A stretch of DNA of 64,000 nucleotides from Neisseria sp. KEM232 (GCF_002237445.1 NZ_CP022527.1:1054001-1118000); one strand, 5' to 3'; shown: positions 1-7,862, numbered from the stretch's first letter. Made by a program: numbers and translations. Notes: generated from the letters alone by a model not told the origin.

Positions 1-437
1 GCGAGGGTTTGGAGAGTGTGTTTTTCCTGATTGCGGTGTTCACGCAAAGCCCCGACAGCCGTATGCCGCTGGGCGCGGCAGGCGGGCTTTTGGCTTCCGC
101 CGCGGTCGGGATTTTGCTGTATCAGGGCGGCATCCGTCTGAATTTGGGAAAATTTTTCCGCTGGACGGGTGTGTTTCTGATTTTCGTCGCCGCCGGGCTG
201 CTGTCGGGTTCGTTCCGCGCGCTGCATGAGGCAGGCGTGTGGAATGCCGGTCAGCAGGTGATTGCCGATTTTTCCGGTTTTCTGCACGAAGACAGTCCGT
301 TGGGCGTGCTGATGGGCGGATTTTTCGGTTATACCGACCATCCGACCGTCAGCGATGTTCTGTGGTATGTAGTTTATTTGTTTCCTGTTTTGTTTTGGTT
401 CTTACGCGGCAGCCAAGCCGCTTCGTCTTCCCGTTAA
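1..437 (+). CDS. efeU: FTR1-family iron permease, C-terminal part (partial at window start)
   Basis: This is the C-terminal part of an oxidase-dependent iron permease of the FTR1/EfeU family, an inner-membrane protein that moves ferric iron into the cytoplasm. The frame is open from the first base and begins inside an REGLE-type motif (EGLESVFFLIAVF); this glutamate-rich motif is the family's iron-binding signature, and its position suggests the second copy. About 145 residues remain, with several hydrophobic segments. It ends 10 bases before efeO, so the two are surely one operon. The start codon lies outside the window. The identification rests on the motif plus the EfeO neighbour. Confidence 0.85.
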   Translation, partial: EGLESVFFLIAVFTQSPDSRMPLGAAGGLLASAAVGILLYQGGIRLNLGKFFRWTGVFLIFVAAGLLSGSFRALHEAGVWNAGQQVIADFSGFLHEDSPLGVLMGGFFGYTDHPTVSDVLWYVVYLFPVLFWFLRGSQAASSSR

Positions 438-447
438 GGAGTTTTTT

Positions 448-1632
448 ATGAATATGACACGCATCACTTTATCCGTTTTACTGGCCATGGGACTGGCAGC
501 CTGCCAGCCGCCTGAGGCCGACAAACCCGCCGCGCCCGCATCAGGCGAAGCAGCCGCATCCGGTGCGGCAGCCGCGCCGAATGCCGACGGCAGCATCAAC
601 ATCGCCGTTACCGACACCGCCTGCGATCCGATGGAACTGACCGTACCCAGCGGCAAAACCGTGTTCAACATCAAGAACAACAGCGGCCGCAAGCTCGAAT
701 GGGAGATTCTCGAAGGCGTGATGGTGGTGGACGAGCGCGAAAACATCGCTCCCAGCTTGTCCGACAAAATGACCGTCACCCTGATGCCCGGCACTTACGA
801 AATGACCTGCGGCCTGCTGACCAACCCGCGCGGCAAACTGGTCGTCACCGACAGCGGCTTCAAAGCCGATCCCGCGCAGGCCGACATGGCCAAACTGGCG
901 CAGCCTTTGGCCGACTACAAAGTTTACGTCCAAGGCGAAGCCAAGCTCTTGGTTGAAAAAACCGAGAAATTCGCCGCCGCCGTGAAAGCGGGCAAAGTTG
1001 ACGAAGCCAAAGCCCTGTTTGCCGACACCCGCGTCCACTACGAACGCATCGAGCCGATTGCCGAGCTGTTCAACGAGCTTGATCCCGCCATCGACTCGCG
1101 CGAAGACGACTACAAAGAAAAAGCCAAAGACGACGCCTTCACCGGTTTCCACCGCATCGAACACGCGCTGTGGGTGGACAACAAAATCGACGACAAAGTA
1201 AAGGAAACCGCCGACAAGCTCGATAAAGACGTGAAAGCGCTGAAAGCCGAAATCGACGTATTGAGCTTCCCGCCGAGCAAAGTGGTGGGCGGCGCGGCGG
1301 CGCTGATCGAAGAAGTGGCCGGCACCAAAATCACCGGCGAGGAAGACCGCTACAGCCACACCGACCTCTCCGACTTCCAGGCCAACATCGACGGCTCGCA
1401 GAAAATCGTCGAACTCTTCCGTCCGATGATTGCCGAAAAAGACAAAGCCCTCCTGGATACCGTCGATGCCAACTTCAAACAGATCAACGACATCCTGGCG
1501 AAATACAAAAAAGGCGACGGCTTCGAAACCTACGACAAACTGTCGGAAGCCGACCGTACCCAGCTCAAAGCCCCGATCAACACTCTGGCCGAAGAACTGG
1601 GCAAACTGCGCGGCGTACTCGGTCTGAACTAA
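448..1632 (+). CDS. efeO: EfeO iron-uptake protein (cupredoxin plus imelysin/M75), predicted lipoprotein
   Basis: Extracytoplasmic component of the EfeUOB iron uptake system. The N-terminus has a signal peptide ending in a lipobox (GLAAC, Cys19), then an Ala/Pro-rich spacer, a cupredoxin-like domain at about residues 45-135, and a long helical M75/imelysin domain. That domain carries the HxxE metal-binding signature (FHRIEHALW, near residue 234). An AAGGAG ribosome site sits 7 bases before the ATG. The lipid anchor is notable because E. coli EfeO is a soluble periplasmic protein. The third partner, EfeB, is encoded about 10 kb away on the other strand. Confidence 0.92.
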   Translation: MNMTRITLSVLLAMGLAACQPPEADKPAAPASGEAAASGAAAAPNADGSINIAVTDTACDPMELTVPSGKTVFNIKNNSGRKLEWEILEGVMVVDERENIAPSLSDKMTVTLMPGTYEMTCGLLTNPRGKLVVTDSGFKADPAQADMAKLAQPLADYKVYVQGEAKLLVEKTEKFAAAVKAGKVDEAKALFADTRVHYERIEPIAELFNELDPAIDSREDDYKEKAKDDAFTGFHRIEHALWVDNKIDDKVKETADKLDKDVKALKAEIDVLSFPPSKVVGGAAALIEEVAGTKITGEEDRYSHTDLSDFQANIDGSQKIVELFRPMIAEKDKALLDTVDANFKQINDILAKYKKGDGFETYDKLSEADRTQLKAPINTLAEELGKLRGVLGLN

Positions 1633-1685
1633 GCCGTCTGAAAACGCCGTTTCCGCCGCATCCCGCAGCGGGCGGATGAAGCGTT

Positions 1686-1733
1686 AAAAGGCCGTCTGAA
1701 AACCCGAAATACGGTTTTCAGACGGCCTTTTTT
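1686..1733 (+). terminator. Inverted DUS pair, terminator of efeUO
   Basis: Two oppositely oriented AG-DUS copies form a stem of about 19 bp followed by a T-run just behind efeO. This is the usual Neisseria terminator/uptake-signal arrangement. Confidence 0.85.
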
Positions 1734-1826
1734 AAACCTCAAACGTCTGTAATAACGGTTTCAAACCAAGCCCGACAGCGGCACAGGTGTCAAGCATTCC
1801 GCGCCGACACAGGCAGACAAAACACC

Positions 1827-1865
1827 AAAAGGCCGTCTGAAAACGAATCTTTCAGACGGCCTCTT
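1827..1865. terminator. Inverted DUS pair between convergent efeO and nfsA
   Basis: Stem made from AAAAGGCCGTCTGAAA and its complement with a short loop. It can serve nfsA on the minus strand. A single extra DUS lies at about 1888-1902. Confidence 0.75.
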
Positions 1866-1912
1866 CTGCCGATGCGGCAGGCCGCCTTTTCAGACGGCCT
1901 CTGCCAACCGGT

Positions 1913-2656
1913 TCAGCGTTTGGCGAAACCCTGCCCTTGCAGATAACCGAGCACAAACGGGCGCACGGGGCGGGCGAGGGTGTTGGCGATTTGCCCCGCC
2001 CAGTCCAAATCCCGCCCGCTGCGTTCGCGGTAATAGGTTTTCACCTCTTCGTTGTAGGCCGCGAGCACTTCGGCGGAGGCGGGACGGTAGCGGTTTTCCG
2101 ACACCAGCGTGTCCAGCGGCAGGCGCGGGCGTTGCAGCGGCTGCTGGTCGGGGTGGCCGAGGCAGAGGCCGAACAGCGGCACGGTGTGTTCGAGCAGACC
2201 GAGCAGTTCGCCGACGCGGGCAATATCGTTGCGGATGCTGCCTATATACACCGCGCCGAGGCCGAGAGATTCGGTGGCCAGCACGACGTTTTGCGCCATA
2301 ATGCCCGCGTCAATCGCGCCGGTGAGCAGCACTTCCGTCCAGTCGGTCTGCACTTGGGCGTCCACCGTGTGATGGCGGGCGGCATCGATGCAGAACACGA
2401 GAAACTCGGCGCAATGCTCGACATAGGCATGCCCCATGCCGCCTTCGGAGGCGCAGATTTCGCGCAGCCCTTTGCGGATTTCGCGGTCGCTGACGCGGAT
2501 GACGCTGTTGTTCTGCTGATAGCTCGATGTGGAAGCGGCGCGGCCGGCTTCGAGCACGGCGGCGAGCATTTCGGCGGAAACGGGTTCCTCGGTGAAGCGG
2601 CGGATGGAGCGGTGGGAAAGCGCGGTGTCCAGCGCGGGAAGGCTGTTGAGGGTCAT
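1913..2656 (-). CDS. nfsA: NfsA-like oxygen-insensitive NADPH nitroreductase
   Basis: Flavin (FMN) oxidoreductase of the nitroreductase superfamily, cytoplasmic, 247 residues, close to the family's usual 240-250. Visible features are the N-terminal SHRSIRRFTEEPV segment, the STSSYQQNNSVIRV flavin-binding stretch near residue 45, and the long C-terminal extension (ALARPVRPFVLGYLQGQGF-like) that separates the NfsA/FRP branch from NfsB. These enzymes reduce nitro compounds, quinones or flavins with NADPH. It stands alone, convergent with efeO. The physiological substrate cannot be read from sequence. Confidence 0.85.
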   Translation of the reverse strand: MTLNSLPALDTALSHRSIRRFTEEPVSAEMLAAVLEAGRAASTSSYQQNNSVIRVSDREIRKGLREICASEGGMGHAYVEHCAEFLVFCIDAARHHTVDAQVQTDWTEVLLTGAIDAGIMAQNVVLATESLGLGAVYIGSIRNDIARVGELLGLLEHTVPLFGLCLGHPDQQPLQRPRLPLDTLVSENRYRPASAEVLAAYNEEVKTYYRERSGRDLDWAGQIANTLARPVRPFVLGYLQGQGFAKR

Positions 2657-3140
2657 GCGGTTTTCCTTTGCAGTTTGTCGGGACGGCGATTATAGCAGAA
2701 GAGGCCGTCTGAAACGCTTTCAGACGGCCTGCTGCTCTTTCTGCCGGACAGCAGATGTTTTTTCCGACCCTTGCAAGCGCTCTGCCGCGAAATGGCGTCG
2801 TCCGGATTTAAAATTAACGTTTGTTGTATTTGTGTTGCGTTTTGCAAACAAGAAGAATTTTTGGTTATTTATTGTTATGACTTTATATTAACGGTTCTTT
2901 TTTATCGGAATAATCCCGCTTTGAAAAAAGAAGATTTTATGAATGTTTCCATTAATATCTATTTGTCACAATCATTTTGAATTTTAAAGACTTTATTGAT
3001 TAAAATTTTTTTATTTGCACCAAATCAAAAAATCAATAATATATTAAACTTTAAAATGCGCGCATTTTTCTAGGGGCGGGCATATTGCCCGCGTTTTATT
3101 GTGTTGTTTGGACTGCGTTAACAATTAAGAGGAGTAAACC
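2657..3140. other. Long AT-rich intergenic region
   Basis: 484 bases without a credible gene. An inverted DUS pair lies at 2702-2730. From about 2800 to 3070 the base composition turns strongly AT-rich, unlike the GC-rich surroundings. It ends in a probable promoter and a GC-rich hairpin at 3076-3092 (GCGGGCA, loop TAT, TGCCCGC, followed by GTTTTATT) in the leader of the next gene. Confidence 0.7.
3015..3042 (+). promoter_or_regulatory. Candidate sigma-70 promoter for the Roadblock-PAS-PhnD-like cluster
   Basis: TTGCAC (3015-3020), 16-base spacer, TAATAT (3037-3042), about 100 bases before the first ATG, in the AT-rich stretch. The GC hairpin at 3076-3092 followed by T-rich sequence lies between it and the gene and could act as an attenuator. 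Confidence 0.45.
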
Positions 3141-3527
3141 ATGAACAAAACGGTAAAAACAGACATTCTGCGTCATACATTGGACACGCTTCATTCCCAA
3201 TCGAAAGGGCTGACGGCCTCGGCCATCGTTTCCGTAGACGGCCTGCCCATCGTCAGCGTGCTGGAACGCAATATCGACTCCACCCGCGTCGGCTCGCTGT
3301 CGGCGGCGCTGATGTCGCTGTGCGGCCAAACCGCCCGCATGCTCTCCTGCGGCAGCTTCAACCAAATGACCTTGCAGGGCAACCAGGGCGACGTGCTGCT
3401 GATGCAGATCAGCGACGATTTGGCACTGGTAAGCACCACCCACACCGGCACACAGCTGGGCATGATGCTCGTCCACCTGCGCAAAGCCGTAAAAGAAATC
3501 CGCAAGCAGCTCGGATACGGAGACTGA
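3141..3527 (+). CDS. Roadblock/LC7-domain protein (MglB-like)
   Basis: A 128-residue single-domain protein of the Roadblock/LC7 fold. Visible signs are an N-terminal helix (ILRHTLDTLHSQS), the core strand ASAIVSVDGLPIVSV, a helix with RVGSLSAALMSLCGQT, and a C-terminal helix LRKAVKEIRKQLGYGD. In bacteria such proteins (MglB type) regulate small Ras-like GTPases such as MglA in polarity and motility; no MglA gene is in this window. AGAGGAG lies just before the start. It is first of three genes, with 4 bases to the PAS gene. Domain call is firm; role is inference. Confidence 0.85.
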   Translation: MNKTVKTDILRHTLDTLHSQSKGLTASAIVSVDGLPIVSVLERNIDSTRVGSLSAALMSLCGQTARMLSCGSFNQMTLQGNQGDVLLMQISDDLALVSTTHTGTQLGMMLVHLRKAVKEIRKQLGYGD

Positions 3528-3531
3528 TGCC

Positions 3532-4011
3532 ATGATGTACATTTCCGCCGACATGCCCTACGCCGACGTGGTCCGCAGCGGCCGCAGCAGCCCCGCCGAC
3601 GACCGCCGCGTCCTCAACGAAGAAGTGGAATTTCCCGACGGCAAACTGATTACCTCGCGCACCGACCTCAACGGCATCATCACCCACGCCAACCATGCCT
3701 TCGTCCACATGAGCGCGTGGAACCGCGACGAAATCATCGGCCGCCCGCACAGCATCCTGCGCCACCCCGACATGCCCAAAGCCGCCTTCGCCGATTTGTG
3801 GCACAAAGTCTCTAACGGCGAAAAATGGCACGGCTACGTCAAAAACCTGCGTAAAGACGGCCGCTACTATTGGGTTTACGCCACCGTAATCCCCAATATC
3901 CGCAAAGGCGAAATACAGGGCTACACCTCCGTCCGCCGCCGCGCCTCGGCAGAGAAAATCCGCGAAATCAGCAAGCTGTACCGCGAAATGCGCGAATCGG
4001 AAAGGTGCTGA
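3532..4011 (+). CDS. Stand-alone Aer-type PAS domain protein
   Basis: A 159-residue cytoplasmic protein that is essentially one PAS domain at about residues 35-135. It strongly resembles the N-terminal sensor of the aerotaxis receptor Aer: TDLNGIITHANHAF, then the signature RHPDMPKAAFADLW near residue 80, then YYWVYATVIPNIRKGEIQGY. Aer PAS domains bind FAD and sense redox state. Unlike Aer there is no membrane segment, HAMP or methyl-accepting domain; the C-terminus is a short charged helix. The start may be 3532 or 3535 (consecutive ATG codons). It stops 2 bases before the next gene, so the three genes are co-transcribed. Confidence 0.85.
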   Translation: MMYISADMPYADVVRSGRSSPADDRRVLNEEVEFPDGKLITSRTDLNGIITHANHAFVHMSAWNRDEIIGRPHSILRHPDMPKAAFADLWHKVSNGEKWHGYVKNLRKDGRYYWVYATVIPNIRKGEIQGYTSVRRRASAEKIREISKLYREMRESERC

Positions 4012-4013
4012 CC

Positions 4014-4754
4014 ATGCAGTTTACCGTCGCCCCCGACTACCTTCCCGCCCATTTCGGCGCCTGGTATCTGCTGGGCAGCTTCATCCGCGGCGAACTCGGC
4101 AGCCCCGTCAGACTGCATATGCCGCACGATGCCGACGAACTGGCCGTTTCGCTGGCGAGTCAGAAAAGCGGCCTGGCATACGTCAGCTCCTTTTCCGCCT
4201 CCCGCCTCATCCGCGAAGAAGGCTGGCTGCCGCTGCTCAAACCCGCTGCCGTGTCCGACGAAATGGTCGTCATCTGCCGCGCCGACGCGCCCTACCGCAG
4301 CCTGCGCGATGTCGAAGCCGGCTGCGGCATCGCCTGCGCCGACGAAGACGTCCGCCTGATCGGCATGCGCCTGCTCGAAGGCTTCGATCTCGACAGCTCC
4401 AACACCCGCACCCTGCGCGAACACTCGGAAGAAGCCGTGCTCACCTCCGTTTTCCACGGCAAAGCCTGCATCGGTTTTCTAATGGCCGGCCTGTACGACG
4501 GCCTGTCCGACTTCGGCAAACGGCAATTCCGCGTCATCATGCGCAGCGCCATCGACGACATCTGCCACCTGATTCTGCTGCACCCCGACTCGCAGGAAAA
4601 AGCGGCAGACGTCAAATCGGCCTTCCTCAAGCTCAACCGCTGCGACAACGGCCGCGCCGTCCTCAAAGAATTCGGCCTGCCCGCTGGTTTCGCCGAAACG
4701 GAAGAGGAAGAAGTGGAAACCATGCTCGACCTGCTGACTACGCTGGAAGACTGA
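4014..4754 (+). CDS. PhnD/SsuA-like periplasmic-binding-fold protein without signal peptide
   Basis: A 246-residue protein with the two-lobed type-2 binding-protein pattern seen in PhnD/SsuA/TauA solute receptors: FTVAPDYLPAH at the start, ELAVSLASQKSGLAYVSSF, a VVICRADAPYRSLRDVEAG segment, and ACIGFLMAGLYDGL. No signal peptide or lipobox is present, so it should stay in the cytoplasm, and no ABC permease or ATPase is nearby. The frame is open upstream to 3870, but that overlaps the PAS gene; the ATG at 4014 follows the PAS stop by 2 bases. It probably acts as a ligand-binding signalling protein (inference). Confidence 0.75.
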   Translation: MQFTVAPDYLPAHFGAWYLLGSFIRGELGSPVRLHMPHDADELAVSLASQKSGLAYVSSFSASRLIREEGWLPLLKPAAVSDEMVVICRADAPYRSLRDVEAGCGIACADEDVRLIGMRLLEGFDLDSSNTRTLREHSEEAVLTSVFHGKACIGFLMAGLYDGLSDFGKRQFRVIMRSAIDDICHLILLHPDSQEKAADVKSAFLKLNRCDNGRAVLKEFGLPAGFAETEEEEVETMLDLLTTLED

Positions 4755-4774
4755 ACCCACCGCCGCACAGGCTT

Positions 4775-4821
4775 AAAGAGGCCGTCTGAAAACCCGAAAC
4801 AGGCTTTCAGACGGCCTCTTT
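4775..4821 (+). terminator. Inverted DUS pair closing the Roadblock-PAS-PhnD-like operon
   Basis: AAAGAGGCCGTCTGAAAA pairs with its complement 11 bases later, just after the last stop codon of the three-gene cluster. Confidence 0.8.
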
Positions 4822-4856
4822 CCCTATCCTGCGCAGCCCGAATTTGCACCACGCAC

Positions 4857-5043
4857 AAAGGCCGTCTGAAAAACTTTCAGACGGCCTTTAAACACCGTTT
4901 CACCCAACACCTTCCGCAACCGCAGAGCAAGCACACATTTCCAACACCAAACAGCGAAAGGCCGTCTGAAAACGCTTTCAGACGGCCTCCCATTCCCGCT
5001 GCCGTTGCGCCCAAAGCCGCGCCTACGGCTTTCAGACGGCCTC
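4857..5043. repeat. Cluster of further DUS copies
   Basis: Two more inverted DUS pairs (4857-4889 and 4957-4989) and a single copy near 5030-5042, in the gap between convergent genes. Any of them could terminate the minus-strand genes to the right. Confidence 0.8.
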
Positions 5044-5262
5044 CTACTCCGAACGGTAGGGGTTTTCCACACCCGCCACCAGCGCGGCGAGGTATTCGCG
5101 CAGCTGCTTTTCGCCGCAGCCCATCAGCAGCGCGTCCTCGAAAGCGTCCTGCGCGAGTTGGAACAGCTCGTTCATATTTTCGTTCATCACTTTGATTTTC
5201 TCGGTGCAGGAAACGACGCTGCCGTCGTCGCCGTACCATTTGGGCATTTCGGGCATGGACAT
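5044..5262 (-). CDS. Small conserved hypothetical protein
   Basis: 72-residue acidic cytoplasmic protein with the pattern PKWYGDDGSVVSCTEKIKVM at the front and a C-terminal helix (QLAQDAFEDALLMGCGEKQL). I recall similar small proteins in beta-proteobacteria but know no function for them. It begins 17 bases behind the NlpC/P60 gene on the same strand, so the two are probably co-transcribed. A second in-frame ATG six bases downstream (5256) is an alternative start. Confidence 0.7.
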   Translation of the reverse strand: MSMPEMPKWYGDDGSVVSCTEKIKVMNENMNELFQLAQDAFEDALLMGCGEKQLREYLAALVAGVENPYRSE

Positions 5263-5279
5263 GGCGGAAGTTCTTTCGG

Positions 5280-6437
5280 TCAGTTGGCGAAGCGGCCGGA
5301 GTCGAAACGTTTGATGCGGCGCGCCAGGGCGTAGCGGCTGTTCCAGTATTTGTTGGACAGGCTGGTGATTTCGATGCTCTTGCCCGTGCGCGGCGCGTGG
5401 ATGAAACGGTTGTTGCCGATATAGAGGCCGACGTGCGAAATGCGGCCGCGCGAGGTGCGGAAGAACACCATGTCGCCCGGCTGCAATTCGCTGCGCGACA
5501 CGCCCACGCCCATCCGCGCCTGTTCGGCCGACGTGCGCGGCAGGTTGATCTGCATGGTTTTGCGGAAAATGTGCTGCATAAAGCCGCTGCAGTCAAAGCC
5601 TGTGCTGACCGATGTGCCGCCGAAACGGTAGCTGACGCCGAGCAGTCCCATCGCGCTGCCGATCAGTTCGTCGGCCTCGCGGCGGGAAACGGGCGAACCC
5701 GAGGGCATGGCGGGCTCTGCGGTTTTGGCGGCCTGCCTTTCCTTCTGTTTTTCCTTTTCGGCCTGCTGCCTGACCAGAGCCTGCATCGCCGACTCGTCGT
5801 AAGCGGATTTGGCCTTCGGCTCTTCGCTCTGCACGGCGGGTGGAAACTGCGTTTCGGAGCGGCGGACAAAATCGCGGTTGGGCGGGGTTTCAGGCTTGGG
5901 CGGTTTCGGCGCAGGCTCGCGTTTGGCCGTTTCTTTTGCTTCTTTTTTAGACTGCTCTTTTTTGGTCGCTTCCTTTTTCGCAGGCTCTTTTTTCTGCGCG
6001 GTTTTGCCGGACTCGGTTTTCTTCGCCGTGTCGGCCTTACCCTTCTTCTTTGCATCGTCCGCCTTGCCTGCGGGAGTTTTCTGTTTGCCGTCTTTGGCAT
6101 TGCGGCCTTTGTCTTTGCCGCTGTCTTTTTTACCGCCTTTGGTTTTGTCTTCTTTGGCGGGCACTTCTTTTTTGGCCGTTTTTTTGTTCTCCTGTGCCGC
6201 GTCTTTTTTACCTTTTACCGCCTCTTTTTTACCTTTCGTCGGCTCTTTGGCCGTGCTTTCTTTTTTCGCGGCGGGCTGTTTTTTACTGTCGGCACCGTCT
6301 TTTTTGCCTTTAGGCGCTTCCTTTTTGGCAGCGGTTTTCGGCTCGGCTTTCTTGTTGGCGGCCTGAACCGGCAGCGCGGCGCACAGCAGAGCGAGCGCGG
6401 CGAAGGCAGGGGCGAAAAGCTTTTTCAGATAAGTCAT
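5280..6437 (-). CDS. NlpC/P60-family cell-wall hydrolase with long Lys/Ala-rich linker
   Basis: Secreted peptidoglycan endopeptidase, 385 residues. Signal peptide MTYLKKLF...LPVQA (about 24 residues), then some 180 residues of Lys/Ala/Glu-rich low-complexity sequence (AKKE, KGKK, AKKES repeats), then an NlpC/P60 domain over the last 120 residues. Catalytic Cys lies in GFDCSGFMQHIF and His in GRISHVGLYIG. This family cleaves D-Glu to diaminopimelate bonds. The frame is open 81 codons further upstream, but the signal peptide fixes the ATG at 6437. The basic linker probably tethers the enzyme to the wall or to anionic polymers (inference). Confidence 0.88.
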   Translation of the reverse strand: MTYLKKLFAPAFAALALLCAALPVQAANKKAEPKTAAKKEAPKGKKDGADSKKQPAAKKESTAKEPTKGKKEAVKGKKDAAQENKKTAKKEVPAKEDKTKGGKKDSGKDKGRNAKDGKQKTPAGKADDAKKKGKADTAKKTESGKTAQKKEPAKKEATKKEQSKKEAKETAKREPAPKPPKPETPPNRDFVRRSETQFPPAVQSEEPKAKSAYDESAMQALVRQQAEKEKQKERQAAKTAEPAMPSGSPVSRREADELIGSAMGLLGVSYRFGGTSVSTGFDCSGFMQHIFRKTMQINLPRTSAEQARMGVGVSRSELQPGDMVFFRTSRGRISHVGLYIGNNRFIHAPRTGKSIEITSLSNKYWNSRYALARRIKRFDSGRFAN

Positions 6438-6748
6438 GCTGTTGTTTCTCTTCGATTTTGCCGGCAAAGCCGGATAACACGTTTTCAGACGGCCTCTGTG
6501 TGCCGTCTGAAAAAAATGGCGTGCGGCGGCAAAAGCCGCAGGGCGCTTGGCTACCCTATAACAGCCGCGATGATACCAATTTTGCCCGCCGTGTGCGATT
6601 TGTCCGCCCGCGCCCGCTGTGGTTTTCAGACGGCCTCCGAGCCTGTTCCCCGTTGCGCGGACAAAAACACGACAACACACTTTAAATTCCGCAAAAACGC
6701 GCCATATCCCGGCTTGTCACAGACACACAATAAGGAAAAGGAACAACC

Positions 6749-6988
6749 ATGATCGTCACTCTGATTATCGGCTTCGTCATCGGCGTACTGGCCAAATTCA
6801 TCTACCCCGGCCGCGACAAACTCGGCATCATCATGACCACGCTTTTGGGCATCGGCGGCTCGGTGCTCGGCAGTTGGGCGGGACAGACTTTGGGCTGGTA
6901 CGCGCAGGGCGAACCGGCAGGCTGGATTGTGTCTACCGCAGCCGCCGTTGCCATTCTCGCCGTTTACAGCCGCCTCGCTGCCCGATGA
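6749..6988 (+). CDS. GlsB/YeaQ/YmgE-family small membrane protein
   Basis: 79-residue inner-membrane protein with three hydrophobic segments and glycine zippers (LIIGFVIGVLAKFIYPG, MTTLLGIGGSVLGSWAGQ, IVSTAAAVAILAVYSRLAAR). This matches the transglycosylase-associated/YeaQ family linked to stress responses; its biochemical role is not known. AAGGAAAAGG precedes the ATG. It is followed by the BI-1 family gene on the same strand. Confidence 0.85.
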   Translation: MIVTLIIGFVIGVLAKFIYPGRDKLGIIMTTLLGIGGSVLGSWAGQTLGWYAQGEPAGWIVSTAAAVAILAVYSRLAAR

Positions 6989-7044
6989 GGCCGCAAAAGG
7001 CCGTCTGAACGCTACAATTTCTCCAACAAACAGCCGCTTGCTGT

Positions 7045-7050
7045 TACAAT
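7045..7050 (+). promoter_or_regulatory. Extended -10 promoter for the BI-1 family gene
   Basis: TGtTACAAT directly upstream of the gene, with a second TACAAT at 7013-7018 behind a single DUS. No convincing -35 box is seen. Confidence 0.4.
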
Positions 7051-7088
7051 CGCGCTTTTTTTACCAACCCACACATAGGAACGACACC

Positions 7089-7781
7089 ATGCAAAATGAT
7101 GTTTACGACTACACCAACCCCGCCGCAGGCGTGCAGCGCAGCACCGTTCTGCGCAAAACCTACGGCCTTCTGGCGCTGTCCTTTATCCCCTGTGCGCTGG
7201 GCGCATTTGCGGCAGCCGCCTCAAACTTCAACGTCTATGCCCTCACCGGCAACCGCTGGGCGGGCTTCATCGCCGTTCTCGCCTTCTTCTACGGCATGGT
7301 TTTCCTCATCGAGAAAAACCGTTACAGCAACGTCGGCGCCGGCCTGCTGATGGTCTTCACCTTCGGCATGGGCGCCCTGCTCGCCCCGCTGCTGCAATAC
7401 AGCCTGTCGATCCAAGGCGGCGCGGGGCTGGTCGGCACGGCCGCCCTGATGACCGCAGCCATCTTCGGCGTAATGTCGGTAACGGGTGCGAAAGCCAACA
7501 TCAATTCCAACTCGCTCGGCCGCTTCCTGACTATCGGCGGTATCGTGCTGATGATAGCCGTTGTTGCCAACTTCGCCTTCGGCATCCCCATGCTGGGTCT
7601 TGCCATCTCGGGCGCGTTTGTCGTATTCAGCTCGCTCGTTATCATGTGGCAGACCCGCGTGGTGGTGGAAGGCGGCGAAGACAGCCACATCAGCGCGGCG
7701 CTGACCATCTTCATCTCCATCTACAACCTCTTTACCAGCCTGCTGCGCATCCTCTTGGCCTTTGCCGGCAGCGACGACTAA
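7089..7781 (+). CDS. Bax inhibitor-1/YccA-family integral membrane protein
   Basis: 230-residue inner-membrane protein with about seven transmembrane segments, ending in a short acidic tail (FAGSDD). The family signature region FGIPMLGLAISGAFVVFSSLVIMWQT and the ISIYNLFTSLLRIL segment near the end match bacterial BI-1/YccA (TMBIM) proteins, several of which act as Ca2+ leak channels or modulate FtsH. An AGGAACGAC ribosome site precedes the ATG at 7089; the frame is open upstream to 6927 but that part has no membrane-protein character. Confidence 0.88.
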   Translation: MQNDVYDYTNPAAGVQRSTVLRKTYGLLALSFIPCALGAFAAAASNFNVYALTGNRWAGFIAVLAFFYGMVFLIEKNRYSNVGAGLLMVFTFGMGALLAPLLQYSLSIQGGAGLVGTAALMTAAIFGVMSVTGAKANINSNSLGRFLTIGGIVLMIAVVANFAFGIPMLGLAISGAFVVFSSLVIMWQTRVVVEGGEDSHISAALTIFISIYNLFTSLLRILLAFAGSDD

Positions 7782-7793
7782 GCACCTAAAAAC

Positions 7794-7835
7794 AAAAGGC
7801 CGTCTGAAAACCTTAAAGTTTTCAGACGGCCTTTT
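7794..7835 (+). terminator. Inverted DUS pair after the BI-1 family gene
   Basis: AAAAGGCCGTCTGAAAAC and its complement around a 6-base loop, ending in CCTTTT; it abuts the coaD -35 box. Confidence 0.8.
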
Positions 7836-7862
7836 GACATTTCTTCACAATCCCGCTATTCT
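7834..7862 (+). promoter_or_regulatory. Sigma-70 promoter of coaD
   Basis: A consensus TTGACA (7834-7839), exactly 17 bases, then TATTCT (7857-7862), 42 bases before the coaD ATG. The -35 begins in the final T-run of the preceding DUS terminator. Confidence 0.65.

Noticed and set aside
2653..2847. 64-codon minus-strand frame before nfsA
   Set aside because: Runs through an inverted DUS pair (encodes RPSE and SDGL) and lacks a ribosome site.
2771..2980. Possible 69-codon gene in the AT-rich region
   Set aside because: No ribosome site, odd composition (many Cys, Phe, Tyr, Ile) and no recognisable domain; AT-rich noncoding DNA explains it.
1686..5043. Regularly recurring 12-base repeats suggesting a CRISPR array
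   Set aside because: They are DNA uptake sequences: irregular spacing, both orientations, and genome-wide distribution including inside genes. No cas genes are present.
5397..6752. 451-codon plus-strand frame rich in Phe/Leu/Arg
   Set aside because: Antisense of the Lys/Ala-rich NlpC/P60 gene; the Phe-rich sequence is the complement of AAG/AAA codons.
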